From Nemertoderma westbladi (taxonomy: Eukaryota > Xenacoelomorpha > Nemertodermatida > Nemertodermatidae), in NCBI GenBank assembly GCA_032718475.1, contig JAUCBJ010004594.1, positions 1 through 23,512 of the forward strand: DNA of 23,512 bases, given 5' to 3'. The translations under genes and the position numbers were made by a program. Positions within the stretch are counted from its first letter, which is position 1. Each line of letters begins with the position of its first letter. Positions 1 through 8,693 of this stretch are shown here, one piece after another. A model generated the notes under the pieces. It was not told the origin of the DNA, ran no database searches, and saw only the letters and a program-made list of their open reading frames with translations.

Positions 1-124
1 TGGCTGTAATGTACTGCTACTGCTGACTGCCTACCTAAGTCTGGCTCAGACCAATACTTGCAAATACATACTGAACTTAAATACTCAATCCTGCAATCAA
101 TACCCTCTATCTGCCTGTTCCGCA

Positions 125-997
125 ATGGCACGCAAGGCTGACAAAGAGAACTGGGCTGCCGCTATACAAAAGCTTAATGACCTTATTGAAGTTAAGTTCG
201 AATATTTGGATGGAGACATTAAGCTCATAAAGACCCAACTAGAACTCATCCCAGTTATCCTCAAGGAAAACGAAACATTAAAAAGAGAGAACCTAGCTCT
301 AAAAGACAAGATTGCAACACAAGAGCTACATATCGATGAACTCGACCAATACGAGCGGCGGCACTCGGTTCTGCTTCATGGAATTGCCGAAGGTAGCAAA
401 GATGACGATCGGAAATCTCTCCAAGATGTTCTCTCCACCCTAGGTATTAACTTTAACTCCGTTGACATTTTTCACCGTCTTGGAAAGTCACCTACCGGTA
501 TCAACTCAATAGCTAAAGAAGGTAAGACAAAGTCCCGTCCTATTATCGTCCGATTTTATGGCCATTCATCACGCTGGGTCGTTTTCGGAAACCGTAAATT
601 ACTGGAAGGTACTGGCATCTACGCAACAGATCACCTAACACCTCGCCGAATGGCTATTCTACATCACGCGTTGAAACTAAAGCGGTCGAGGCGCCTACAC
701 GCTGCCTATTCATATTCCGGTGTCGTTACCATTCGCGTTTCTCAAAACGATAAACCGATCCGAGTAACAACAATCCAAGATATCGACGCGGTTCTCTGCC
801 CAACAGTCTCTTCCCCACCCATACAAACCGACGACCAATATTCCCGTCCGGTCACCGATTCTGATCTAACGGCTGTCGCGAAGGCATCCGTTGATCGATC
901 TCTCCGTCCACGCGATGCATCGAGCAGTCGCGTCTCCGGTAAACCTATTCAAATCAGTAACTCCTTCGAGTCGCTCGAGTCCGACAAACTTCCATGA
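125..997 (+). CDS. LINE ORF1 protein, coiled coil plus RRM-like domain
   Basis: This 290-residue protein is probably the RNA-binding chaperone of the retrotransposon ribonucleoprotein particle. Residues about 25-80 are rich in Leu, Lys and Glu with heptad spacing and should form a coiled coil for multimerisation. It is followed by RRHSVLLHGIAE and a region to about residue 195 with the pattern (VDIFHRLGK, RPIIVRFYG, LTPRRMAILHHALKLKR) seen in L1-type ORF1 proteins and in many arthropod and other invertebrate LINE ORF1s. The C-terminal ~70 residues are Ser/Asp-rich and probably disordered. The ATG at 125 is the first after the leader and begins MARKADKENW. The next ORF starts 268 bases after this stop, in a different frame. 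No CCHC knuckle is visible. The general role is confident; the subfamily is not. Confidence 0.85.
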   Translation: MARKADKENWAAAIQKLNDLIEVKFEYLDGDIKLIKTQLELIPVILKENETLKRENLALKDKIATQELHIDELDQYERRHSVLLHGIAEGSKDDDRKSLQDVLSTLGINFNSVDIFHRLGKSPTGINSIAKEGKTKSRPIIVRFYGHSSRWVVFGNRKLLEGTGIYATDHLTPRRMAILHHALKLKRSRRLHAAYSYSGVVTIRVSQNDKPIRVTTIQDIDAVLCPTVSSPPIQTDDQYSRPVTDSDLTAVAKASVDRSLRPRDASSSRVSGKPIQISNSFESLESDKLP

Positions 998-1265
998 AGG
1001 AAGCAAGCTGTTAACGGACGCACGGTATTTTTATATTAACGAATTAATTAATTAAATAATTTAATTAAGAAAGAAGATCTGAGTAAGGAATTTTAATAAT
1101 AATGAACCAAGTGAGGGATATTACTAAGGAAATCACATTTAGAACAACTGTAAAATGTCTGCCATTCTAAGAAATCTTATTTTTAATTGAGTATTGAAGT
1201 ACAGATATATTATCTATATATATGTAATGTATGGTCCGTTCCAGTACGAGATAAATTAAACTGTC
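998..1265 (+). other. Spacer between LINE ORF1 and ORF2
   Basis: This is an AT-rich inter-ORF spacer with runs of ATTAATTA near 1038-1070. No open frame joins ORF1 to ORF2: an in-frame TAA lies two codons before the ORF2 ATG. How ORF2 is translated (reinitiation, internal entry or a second transcript) is therefore unclear. Confidence 0.6.
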
Positions 1266-4200
1266 ATGTCTATCCCAATTACAAGAATCCTGTCCCAAAC
1301 CCCTCCCCCTTCCCCCTGTTCCTCATGCACATTTTGCTACTCACAGTTTGTCCCTTCTGATATTCCCTTTCACTGTATTTTATGTAGAAATTGGTTCCAC
1401 CTACCATGCGGTTCTCACCTGACTATTGCTGAACTCAATGAATTATATGGATCCAAATCTTTTTCTGGTCATTATTGTATGCATTGTTATTATGATATTT
1501 TCCCTTTTACAACTATTTCTTCAGACGACGACGATATATTTGAATCCTCGACAATTATTTCCGATTTTAACAGCGACATTACCAATCCAAAATTTAGTTC
1601 AATAGACCCTGATATACATATCTTAAACACCGCCAGGTATAGCGAATACTATACTGACGACGGGTTCAATGATGAAATTCAGTTGATAAATTCTAAACCT
1701 AACTTTTCTATTTTCCACCTCAACTGTAGGAGTTTAAACCGAAATCTATCACCAACTACCGATATTTTAAGTACATTAGAACATGATTTCGATATGCTAA
1801 CTTTTTCAGAAACTCTCGTAGGCGAGAATGAAGACTTAAGTAAACTACAAATAGAAGGATATGCCGGTCCCTTCCTTTCAGCCCGGCCGAGCGGAAGAAA
1901 AACTGGTACTGGGTGGGGCGTAGGCTACTACATCAAAGACAACATAAATTTTCTGGAAAAACCTGAATTAAAAGTCGACGGAATTGAAAACAAGTGGATT
2001 CAAATTAAAACAAATAGCAATAAAAATCTCTTAGTAGGTATAATCTACAGACCACCATCTGTTAATTTTAATACATTCCATGAAATTTTCGATAAACTTT
2101 TGTTATCCATCTCTAATCTAAATGTAGATATTGTACTTGCTGGCGATTTTAACGTAAACCTTAACAAAATAACCAAGGAAAGTTCCCAATATCTTAAGAC
2201 AATATCCTCTTACGGATTTACTCAGCTTATAAAACAACCTACACGTATAGTCTTTGGAGCAAACTCTACCCTGGATCATATAATTACAAATATTTCGACA
2301 TGCATAAACAGCTCTGGAGTCTTTTTATCTGAGTATGGCACAACGGACCATTTAGCAACTTTTGCAATTTTTCAGGAGTTCTCAGCATTTTTTGAACAAC
2401 CCAAAAAAATAACAACCTATGACTACTCAAAATTTAAGGCCACAGACTTTTTATTTGACTTCCAATCGGTTCCAATGAGCTCATACAGATCGCAAGATAT
2501 TCCAAATGAATCAAAATTCGAACACTTTTACCAATATTTTGAAAAAATATGTAATAAACACCTACCAAAAAAATTTATACCGAAAAGGAAGATTACACAC
2601 AAACCATGGATAACTCAAGCCTTATTAAAATGTATTAAAAAAAAGAACAGACTTTTCTCCAAATTTTTAAAAATTCCAATAGCATATAACGAATCAAATT
2701 ACAAAAAATATAAAAACGGTCTTAATACAATATTAAAAGCTGCAGAAAAATCGTACTATGAGTCACAATTTAATAAAAACAGAGGCAACATGCGCAAAAC
2801 CTGGGCTGTTATTAATTCTGTTCTACATAGATCCAAAAAATCGGCAATGCCAACTAAGATGAATTTTATTACGAGCGACGGCATCAAAACAACAAATGAC
2901 CCTATTAAAATTGCCTCCACATTAAATGAGCATTTCAGTTCTATAGGCTCAAAATTAGAACGTTCTATGCCCCGCCCAGTACGATCACCTACCCGACACA
3001 TCCGTAGCTATAATTCTAAATCATTCTCTCTAGTACCCACTACTGTCCCGGAAATCCACTACTTGATACTACAATTAAATACAAACTCCGCTACTAATGA
3101 TAACTTTCCTACTAAACTTCTAAGAACCATTGCTGAACCACTTGCTCACCACCTTACTTACCTAATTAACCTATCTATTACTATTGGAAACTTTCCTGAT
3201 TGCCTAAAATATGCTAAAATAATACCAAACTATAAGGGGGGTGATCCACTCGATCCAAATAACTATCGCCCAATTTCTCTCTTACCGGTATTTAGCAAAA
3301 TTTATGAACAAATTATATATTCCCAACTTCAAAACTACCTCGAACGCTTTTCAATTTTAACATCACGACAGTTCGGCTTCAGGAAAAAAATATCAACATC
3401 ATATGCCATATTAACGGTTACTGAAAAAATTCGATCTATACTGGACTCTAAAAACTCAGCCTGTGCTATCTATATCGACTTGAAAAAAGCATTCGATACA
3501 TTAGATCACAACATTTTATTAAAAAAATTAGATACATATGGAATCCGCGGAACACCAAAAAATTTATTTCAAAGCTTTTTATCAAACCGGTCACAATCTG
3601 TTTCTCTAAATAACTGTCTTTCACCGCCTTTGCATCTGAGTTGTGGCACTCCCCAAGGTTCGGTATTATCACCACTACTCTTCTTACTATATATTAATGA
3701 TCTACCTAACGCTTCTAACCTTCTGAATTACGCTGATGACACAACCCTTCTTCATAGCCACAAAGATCTTGAACTACTAATTACTACTGCTAACTACGAG
3801 CTAGACAAGATCTCTGATTGGCTAGTCGACAACCGCTTATCACTAAACCTAACTAAAACAGAATATTTCATATCCAGTAATCAACGGCACGACTGCTTAC
3901 CGAAAATAAAAATAAAAAACAATAATATTAAACAGGTGGAGTGTGCGAAATTTCTAGGTGTATTGATGGACCGAAAACTAAATTGGAAATCACATATTAA
4001 TTATATCCTCGCTAAAATTTGCAAAACATCAGGCATTTTTTATAAATTAAGGCACATATTTCCCCTTGAAATTCTTCGCACACTCTACTTCTGTCTCGTA
4101 CATCCGTATATTACATACTCTATATTAGCATGGGGTTCCACACATACAACGACAATACGCCCGCTTAGAATAAAAATTAATAAAATAATTCGCTGCATAA

Positions 4201-4556
4201 CTTTTAGCCACTACCAAGCTTCCTCTATCCCTATTTACAGATCATTAAATATTCTCCCCCTTGAATCTCTATTTAAATTTCACTTAGGCCAACTACTTTT
4301 TGATGCTTTATCAAATACAAATCACCCTTTATCGACTCTATTTTCTAAATCATCTGAATTTCATCATTACAACACCCGATCGTCCGCCTCAGGTAAACTA
4401 GTAATTCCTCTAACTCATCTACATGTCGCTCACCAATCTATCTCCGTGTTAGGACCTTTATTTTGGAACAGTCTACCAAACAATATTATAAATATAAAAT
4501 CCGCAACAATATTTAAACAAACATTAAAAAAACACCTGAAAGACAATATGACTTAA
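1266..4556 (+). CDS. LINE ORF2: PHD-like finger, APE endonuclease, reverse transcriptase
   Basis: This intact 1096-residue protein nicks target DNA and reverse transcribes the element RNA. Residues 21-74 form a PHD-like zinc finger: C21xxC24, C37xxC40, H45xxC48 and C71xxC74, with Trp43 two residues before the His. An apurinic-type endonuclease follows at about 147-370, with HLNCRSL, the SETLV glutamate, GDFNVNL, TLDHIIT and TDH. The reverse transcriptase spans about 590-880: NYRPISLLPVFSKI, the catalytic YIDLKKAFDTLDH, GTPQGSVLSPLLFLLYINDL and YADDTTLL near residue 822. The C-terminal tail (YNTRS, LFWNSLP, FKQTLKKHL) is that of CR1/L2-like elements. There is no RNase H. No premature stop or missing catalytic residue is visible, so the enzyme may be active. 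A PHD-like finger ahead of the endonuclease is the less usual feature. Confidence 0.93.
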   Translation: MSIPITRILSQTPPPSPCSSCTFCYSQFVPSDIPFHCILCRNWFHLPCGSHLTIAELNELYGSKSFSGHYCMHCYYDIFPFTTISSDDDDIFESSTIISDFNSDITNPKFSSIDPDIHILNTARYSEYYTDDGFNDEIQLINSKPNFSIFHLNCRSLNRNLSPTTDILSTLEHDFDMLTFSETLVGENEDLSKLQIEGYAGPFLSARPSGRKTGTGWGVGYYIKDNINFLEKPELKVDGIENKWIQIKTNSNKNLLVGIIYRPPSVNFNTFHEIFDKLLLSISNLNVDIVLAGDFNVNLNKITKESSQYLKTISSYGFTQLIKQPTRIVFGANSTLDHIITNISTCINSSGVFLSEYGTTDHLATFAIFQEFSAFFEQPKKITTYDYSKFKATDFLFDFQSVPMSSYRSQDIPNESKFEHFYQYFEKICNKHLPKKFIPKRKITHKPWITQALLKCIKKKNRLFSKFLKIPIAYNESNYKKYKNGLNTILKAAEKSYYESQFNKNRGNMRKTWAVINSVLHRSKKSAMPTKMNFITSDGIKTTNDPIKIASTLNEHFSSIGSKLERSMPRPVRSPTRHIRSYNSKSFSLVPTTVPEIHYLILQLNTNSATNDNFPTKLLRTIAEPLAHHLTYLINLSITIGNFPDCLKYAKIIPNYKGGDPLDPNNYRPISLLPVFSKIYEQIIYSQLQNYLERFSILTSRQFGFRKKISTSYAILTVTEKIRSILDSKNSACAIYIDLKKAFDTLDHNILLKKLDTYGIRGTPKNLFQSFLSNRSQSVSLNNCLSPPLHLSCGTPQGSVLSPLLFLLYINDLPNASNLLNYADDTTLLHSHKDLELLITTANYELDKISDWLVDNRLSLNLTKTEYFISSNQRHDCLPKIKIKNNNIKQVECAKFLGVLMDRKLNWKSHINYILAKICKTSGIFYKLRHIFPLEILRTLYFCLVHPYITYSILAWGSTHTTTIRPLRIKINKIIRCITFSHYQASSIPIYRSLNILPLESLFKFHLGQLLFDALSNTNHPLSTLFSKSSEFHHYNTRSSASGKLVIPLTHLHVAHQSISVLGPLFWNSLPNNIINIKSATIFKQTLKKHLKDNMT

Positions 4557-4956
4557 ATAATATTAATATATAAATAAATAATTATAGTAATAATATAATA
4601 AAATATTACAATCATATTTAAAAAATAAAAATTAATCTATTAAGGGGCCGCATGGTAGGATACTACACTTTTGGATTTATTATTTTAAATATTTAAAATT
4701 GACGAAATTAATTAAATACAATACAAATAATACTATAAATTCTGACAACCCGTGAGTACATATATTTTTACTACCCCCCCCCCCCCCCCCCAATTGGTTT
4801 AGCTGGAGGCCTTGACTAGCTCGGCTATTGCCACCAGCCATATAACCAGCCTGCACTTTTTTTTTTTAATATACATCTATACATATATATATCAATATTT
4901 CTATATTATAAGTGCGGTAAATAAATTTATATATATCTATCATGAAATAATATAAT
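4557..4956 (+). other. LINE 3' untranslated region with C18 tract
   Basis: AT-rich 3' UTR from the ORF2 stop to the pentanucleotide tail. It contains an uninterrupted run of 18 C at 4774-4791, then a GC-richer segment (AGCTGGAGGCCTTGACTAGC) at about 4801-4820 and a T10+ run near 4858-4868. The last ~30 bases before the tail (ATGAAATAATATAATAATTG) resemble the 3' ends of many invertebrate LINEs, where the reverse transcriptase recognises its RNA. That role is inferred. Confidence 0.7.
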
Positions 4957-4986
4957 AATTGAATTGAATTGAATTGAATTGAATTG
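4957..4986 (+). repeat. (AATTG)6 pentanucleotide tail of the LINE
   Basis: Six perfect AATTG units close the element. CR1/L2-like LINEs end in short tandem repeats instead of poly(A), so this fixes the 3' boundary of the insertion. The next base starts an unrelated repeat. Confidence 0.85.
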
Positions 4987-5650
4987 ATTACCCTCATCAA
5001 ATTTTGCATGATCATAGTACAAATGTTGTTTATATTCACACCAAAAATCAAGATCAGCAACACTGCCATATCAAGACCAGCCATATCACCAAATGATGTT
5101 TTGAATTTTTTTCGAATTTTTTTTTTGAAGTTTTGAATCAAACTATCAATGAAAGCAAATTTTTACAATTTTTCTCCCATAGAGTACTTGGACTTCGTTT
5201 TAAGTTGCCTTTGGCACTATTTTCGAACTCTGCACCATCGAATTACCAGAGAAACATCTAATCTAAACAAAACTAAATCTAAACATCTAAAAATTGTGAA
5301 AAATATCATATTTGCAAAATATCATTTTTGTGTTCATATTAAATAACGACAATTGCGAAAAATGCAATAATTCTTGCAATTACCCTCCTCAAATTTTGCA
5401 TCATTATACTAACACATGTTGTATATATTCACACCAAAAATCAAGATCGGCAACACTTGGCCACATCATCAAATGATCATTTGAATTTTGTCAGTTATCA
5501 AACTATCACAAAACTCAAATTTTTACATTTTTTCACCCATAGAGTACTTGGACTTCGTTTGAGTTGTTATTAATGCCATTTTCGACCTCAGTACCATCAA
5601 ATTACCGCAGAAATATCTAATTGGTTTTGTAAATCACATCTGTAAATCAA
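4987..5650. repeat. Two diverged direct repeats (~390-bp period)
   Basis: Copy 1 (4987 to about 5290) and copy 2 (5379 to about 5650) share ATTACCCTC.TCAAATTTTG, TTCACACCAAAAATCAAGATC, the conserved CCCATAGAGTACTTGGACTT (5177 and 5537) and ACCATC.AATTACC near the end. The offset is 392 bases at the start and 360 further in, because of deletions in copy 2. The unit is non-coding, and several poly-T/poly-A stretches differ between copies. The family is not recognised. Copy 1 begins exactly at the LINE tail. Confidence 0.75.
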
Positions 5651-6164
5651 ATCATATTTTCTAAATGTTCATATTTGTGGATTTAAAACACATCGTGATA
5701 CGCGCAACGATCACAAGTGCTGACCGCAGACTCGCCATTTTTAGAGGGATGCAACTTTTGAACAGTAAAACATTTTGAGCTAATTTTTTTGCATTTTGCT
5801 AGGTATATGTTCGCTAATATTTGGTGCAAGTTTCAAAAAATTCAGTGACCTATGGTGTCAGGCCCTGGATGACTTAACATGGAATGACCCCAAAGTAAAA
5901 GTATAGGTACCTAATAATATAAAAAAGTAACCCATACCCAATATTGCCACGTCTTGTAAGTATTAATGGTTAATTATAGTAAATAAATATCATATTATTC
6001 AGAAGTTTTTTTGATTAGACGCCATTTAAAAAGTATAAATATCAGTACAAACATAATAAATTACAAAATATAGTTTACTAGGGTGTATTTCAACTAATAA
6101 GATACAAAGATTGTATGACTACCCATAATAAGCATTGAATTGCTTCTATATCCTATTATAAAAG
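5651..6164. other. No recognisable gene
   Basis: AT-rich sequence without an open frame of note or a recognisable repeat. The left part continues the diverged repeat region. I see no RNA gene or inverted repeat here. Confidence 0.5.
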
Positions 6165-6891
6165 TTTCAGCCTACACTAATTTTGGCTAAATCTCGGCTG
6201 CATGCATGGCCTGTATTAAAGGATGCCTTGGGTTGTTGCATTCAGTCTTATGCACAGTAATATTATTGGACTCATATGGAATGGCCTGCCTCTGTGATGG
6301 ATTTCATCAAGCTACTATAGTCTCCATCAGATACTATTGATGAATATATCAAGTTATTGTGCGAAATATAACGCTTAAACATCTTCACTGCTAAATGTGG
6401 TTTCCATTGCACCACTGTGGAACCAGTAAAGTATATCCCACACTCATGACCATCCTCTTCTTCCTCACAATTGTTGCGGTGCTAGTGCTAACATTATCCT
6501 CAATATCGGGGCCATTATCAATATCATCATCACTCACCACATCATTGTTGTCAATATCAGCACCACCAAGCTGACTAGAGGGGATGTGGCAGTACTCTGA
6601 GCAAACATCATAGTCCAATATGAGACCAGTAAGTTTGGAGATTACGCTTGCAACTCCATAAAAGGATGTATGACCTCGCTTCATCCATGATCCATCAAAT
6701 GATATTGCGATATTCTTGTCCGTTTCCATGAGCCAAATATTTGAATTTGATTGGGAAATAGCTGAGTTATGGGCATTATAATGTACAGTAGTGTCATCAT
6801 GAGATTCCCCTCCCTTTATCACAGCCCACAGGTTAACTGTGTCACTTACCCAATAGTTTAAATTATAAAAGTCACTATTACAATAGGTCAC
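6165..6891 (-). pseudogene. Mutator-like (MULE-type) transposase core, broken
   Basis: The minus-strand frame 6891-6391 contains ISFDGSWMKRGHTSFYGVAS followed by TGLILDYDVCSEYC. This matches the first catalytic-Asp region of the Mutator-like transposase domain found in many uncharacterised animal proteins. An Asp/Glu-rich insert follows (about residues 108-135). Beyond the ORF stop the homology resumes in another minus-strand frame, with IYSSIVSDGDYSSLM at about 6343-6299 (the DGDSS region holding the next acidic residue). A further frameshift leads to PYESNNITVHKTEC at about 6275-6234, and fragments such as CSRDLAKI run to about 6165. At least two frameshifts make it a pseudogene. The N-terminus and the C-terminal half are absent. 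The 501-base open frame alone is not a functional protein. Confidence 0.75.
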
Positions 6892-7568
6892 TTGTCCAAT
6901 ATGCTACTTAACATTTAAATGCATTTAGTAATTATCTTGCTTTTAAACTGCATATGTTATAAATGTGTAGTATAAATGAATATCCTACCTCTGGATGCGA
7001 GTAAATTATCCAATTGATTCGGTTGTAATCGTAGATAAACAGATGAACAGAATAACCAAACGACAAAATGTTTCATCTTCCGATCTTGAGGCAAAACATG
7101 TGCGGTTGATTAAATATAAAACAAAAGATGAAATTAGTATCAAATCAACTGGGGCCATCAAACTCCAACGTCCTATTAATACAAATCAGCAATGAAAACA
7201 AACAGGCACGAAACGTTTCTTCTTTATGTCATCAAATGCAATAAAATCGAAACCAACATTTGTCAGAATCCAATCTGGTTCTAGAATCCAACCCAGTTCC
7301 AGAATCCAATCAGGTTCCAGAATACAATCCGTGTTGGACAAACTTTCCTACCAGGCTGACCGTTTCCAAATACCCACCACTGATTTACCTAATAAACAGC
7401 GAAAGAAGCAAGGCGCGATTCGATTCGAGATGAAGCATAAATAAATTAATCAACTTTACTAACATATTAAACTTATTTATTTATAACCCTACCATACCTG
7501 TTTTCACATATTTGTATGCATGCATATTTTATATTACCAATTGTTTTTTTTGTGAAAGTTATCTGTTC
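6892..7568. other. Non-coding spacer with an 18-bp minisatellite
   Basis: Short open frames at 6995-7195 and 7226-7444 (+) match no family I know and have no conserved context. The second is largely produced by the 18-bp tandem repeat described separately. No RNA gene is seen. Confidence 0.45.
7259..7330 (+). repeat. 18-bp minisatellite, about four units
   Basis: Units at 7277-7294, 7295-7312 and 7313-7330 share (G/A)GTTC(C/T)AGAAT(C/A)CAA, preceded by a more diverged unit at 7259-7276. The 18-base period keeps frame, so on the plus strand it reads as repeated SRIQ motifs. There is no other sign of coding. Confidence 0.7.
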
Positions 7569-7572
7569 TTAA

Positions 7573-7588
7573 GGCTGGCCTTTACATA
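7573..7588 (+). repeat. Left terminal inverted repeat
   Basis: GGCTGGCCTTTACATA is immediately preceded by TTAA at 7569-7572. Its exact reverse complement closes the element at 11137-11152. Confidence 0.75.
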
Positions 7589-8189
7589 TAGGACAGCTTC
7601 AATTTGTCCAGCCTTACTAATTTATTGTAGCCTTTTATACGCCAAATACACAATGCCAAGGTGTCTTAGTAACCAATATCATTTGAAATTATTTGAAAAT
7701 TAAATTTCCCGCCAATTTTAGTGGCAAATTTGTTAAATTGACTCAAAATGCTAAGGATCGTGACCAAGTACTTGAAATGTTACGAGATTCGGTAGGGGGC
7801 ATCTAATGGGGGTGATATGCAAAAGTTATAGAGAGGATTTTGTTGTATTTTGTTTTATATCCAAAAAATTCAAAAATCCAAAAAAAATTTGACATTCTTC
7901 GGTTTTTGGCACAAAAATGTCACTTCTATATAACTTTTCAAAATTTTGTCTATAACTTTTGATCAGTCATGTCTCTTGAACATTGTGTTAAAATTTCAAC
8001 ACAAACAATAAAAAAATGACTGACTAGTAGCATTTTGATTTCAGCAAAAATGGAGAATTTACATTTCGATTAAATCGCATCTAAAGTTTGAACCTTCCCA
8101 TGCAAATTGGTTAGTCTCTGTGACTGCTGATATGAATTAATTAAAATAGTTATTTATGAATGATTTTCTGGAAGCTGACAGCTGAAGTT

Positions 8190-8600
8190 TTCCCTATGGG
8201 GGTTTTCGTAGTCACTGATTTAAATTCTGATATCAGTTTTCAAATTAAGACAAATCAACACTGTCTGTCTGGCTGTCTGTAGGAATGTCTGTCTGTCTGT
8301 TGGTTTGTAGGTCAAAATATAATAAAACACACGAAATATCTACAAGTTTCGCTTTGGGGGTTTTCCATGTCGCTGATTTCATTTCCTATGTCAGTTTTGA
8401 TTTTGTATTGAATTTTGTCTGTCTATCTGTCAGTTTGGCTGTCTGTCAGTACGTTTTTTGTCTGTTCGAATGTCGGTCAACATACAAAAAAATACATTCT
8501 AGCTAACATTTTCATTATGGGAGTTTTCGGGGTCGCTGATTTCATTTCGGACGTCAGTTTTGATGTTCGGCAAAATCTAGTCTGTCTGTTTAAGTCGGGA
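8190..8600 (+). repeat. Three-unit ~160-bp minisatellite rich in GTCT
   Basis: Units start with a conserved core, (GGGG)GTTTTC then GTCGCTGATTTC, at 8203, 8361 and 8524, giving periods of 158 and 163 bases. Each core is followed by a TCAGTTTT stretch and a (CTGT)n-rich segment with many GTCTGTCTGTC runs. The open frames crossing the array (for example 8285-8506) are artefacts of the repeat. It lies inside the TTAA-flanked element and just upstream of the nested LINE. The core recurs at 13706-14250. Confidence 0.8.
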
Positions 8601-8620
8601 AACACATTTTTTGTGGAAAA

Positions 8621-8693
8621 TAATATTAATTATTATACCCTAATGGGTAATTATTAATTATTAATTGTTAATTATTATAATTTATACCCTAAT
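8621..8693. repeat. Repeated filler at the 5' junction of the RTE-like LINE
   Basis: TAATATTAATTAT at 8621-8633 recurs exactly at 10979-10991, just beyond the LINE tail, so it is a candidate 13-bp target site duplication. Between it and the first LINE codons lie about 60 bases of AT-rich filler in which ATACCCTAATGG occurs twice, at 8635 and 8684. Because the region is low in complexity, the duplication call is tentative. Confidence 0.4.

Larger units (their letters stand above)
1..4986 (+). mobile_element. Near-complete CR1/L2-like non-LTR retrotransposon (LINE)
   Basis: Two long ORFs in the order ORF1 (coiled coil plus nucleic-acid-binding domain) then ORF2 (endonuclease plus reverse transcriptase), an AT-rich 3' untranslated region and a short pentanucleotide tail define a non-LTR retrotransposon. 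It moves by target-primed reverse transcription. The 5' end may lie outside the window: bases 1-124 are non-coding and look like 5' UTR, but no junction can be seen. Both ORFs are uninterrupted, so this copy is probably young. The lack of an RNase H domain and the ORF2 C-terminal region (YNTRS, then WNSLP and a terminal lysine-rich segment) fit the CR1/L2/Rex1-like group. The exact clade is inference. Confidence 0.9.

Noticed and set aside
4866-5141. 91-residue minus-strand ORF
   Set aside because: It crosses the LINE tail and repeat boundary and is made of low-complexity AT-rich codons.
7226-7444. 72-residue plus-strand ORF with SRIQ repeats
   Set aside because: The repeats come from an 18-bp minisatellite. 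No homology, signal or context supports a gene.
8285-8657. Cys/Val-rich ORFs resembling membrane proteins
   Set aside because: They are translations of the GTCT-rich tandem repeat and change frame between units.
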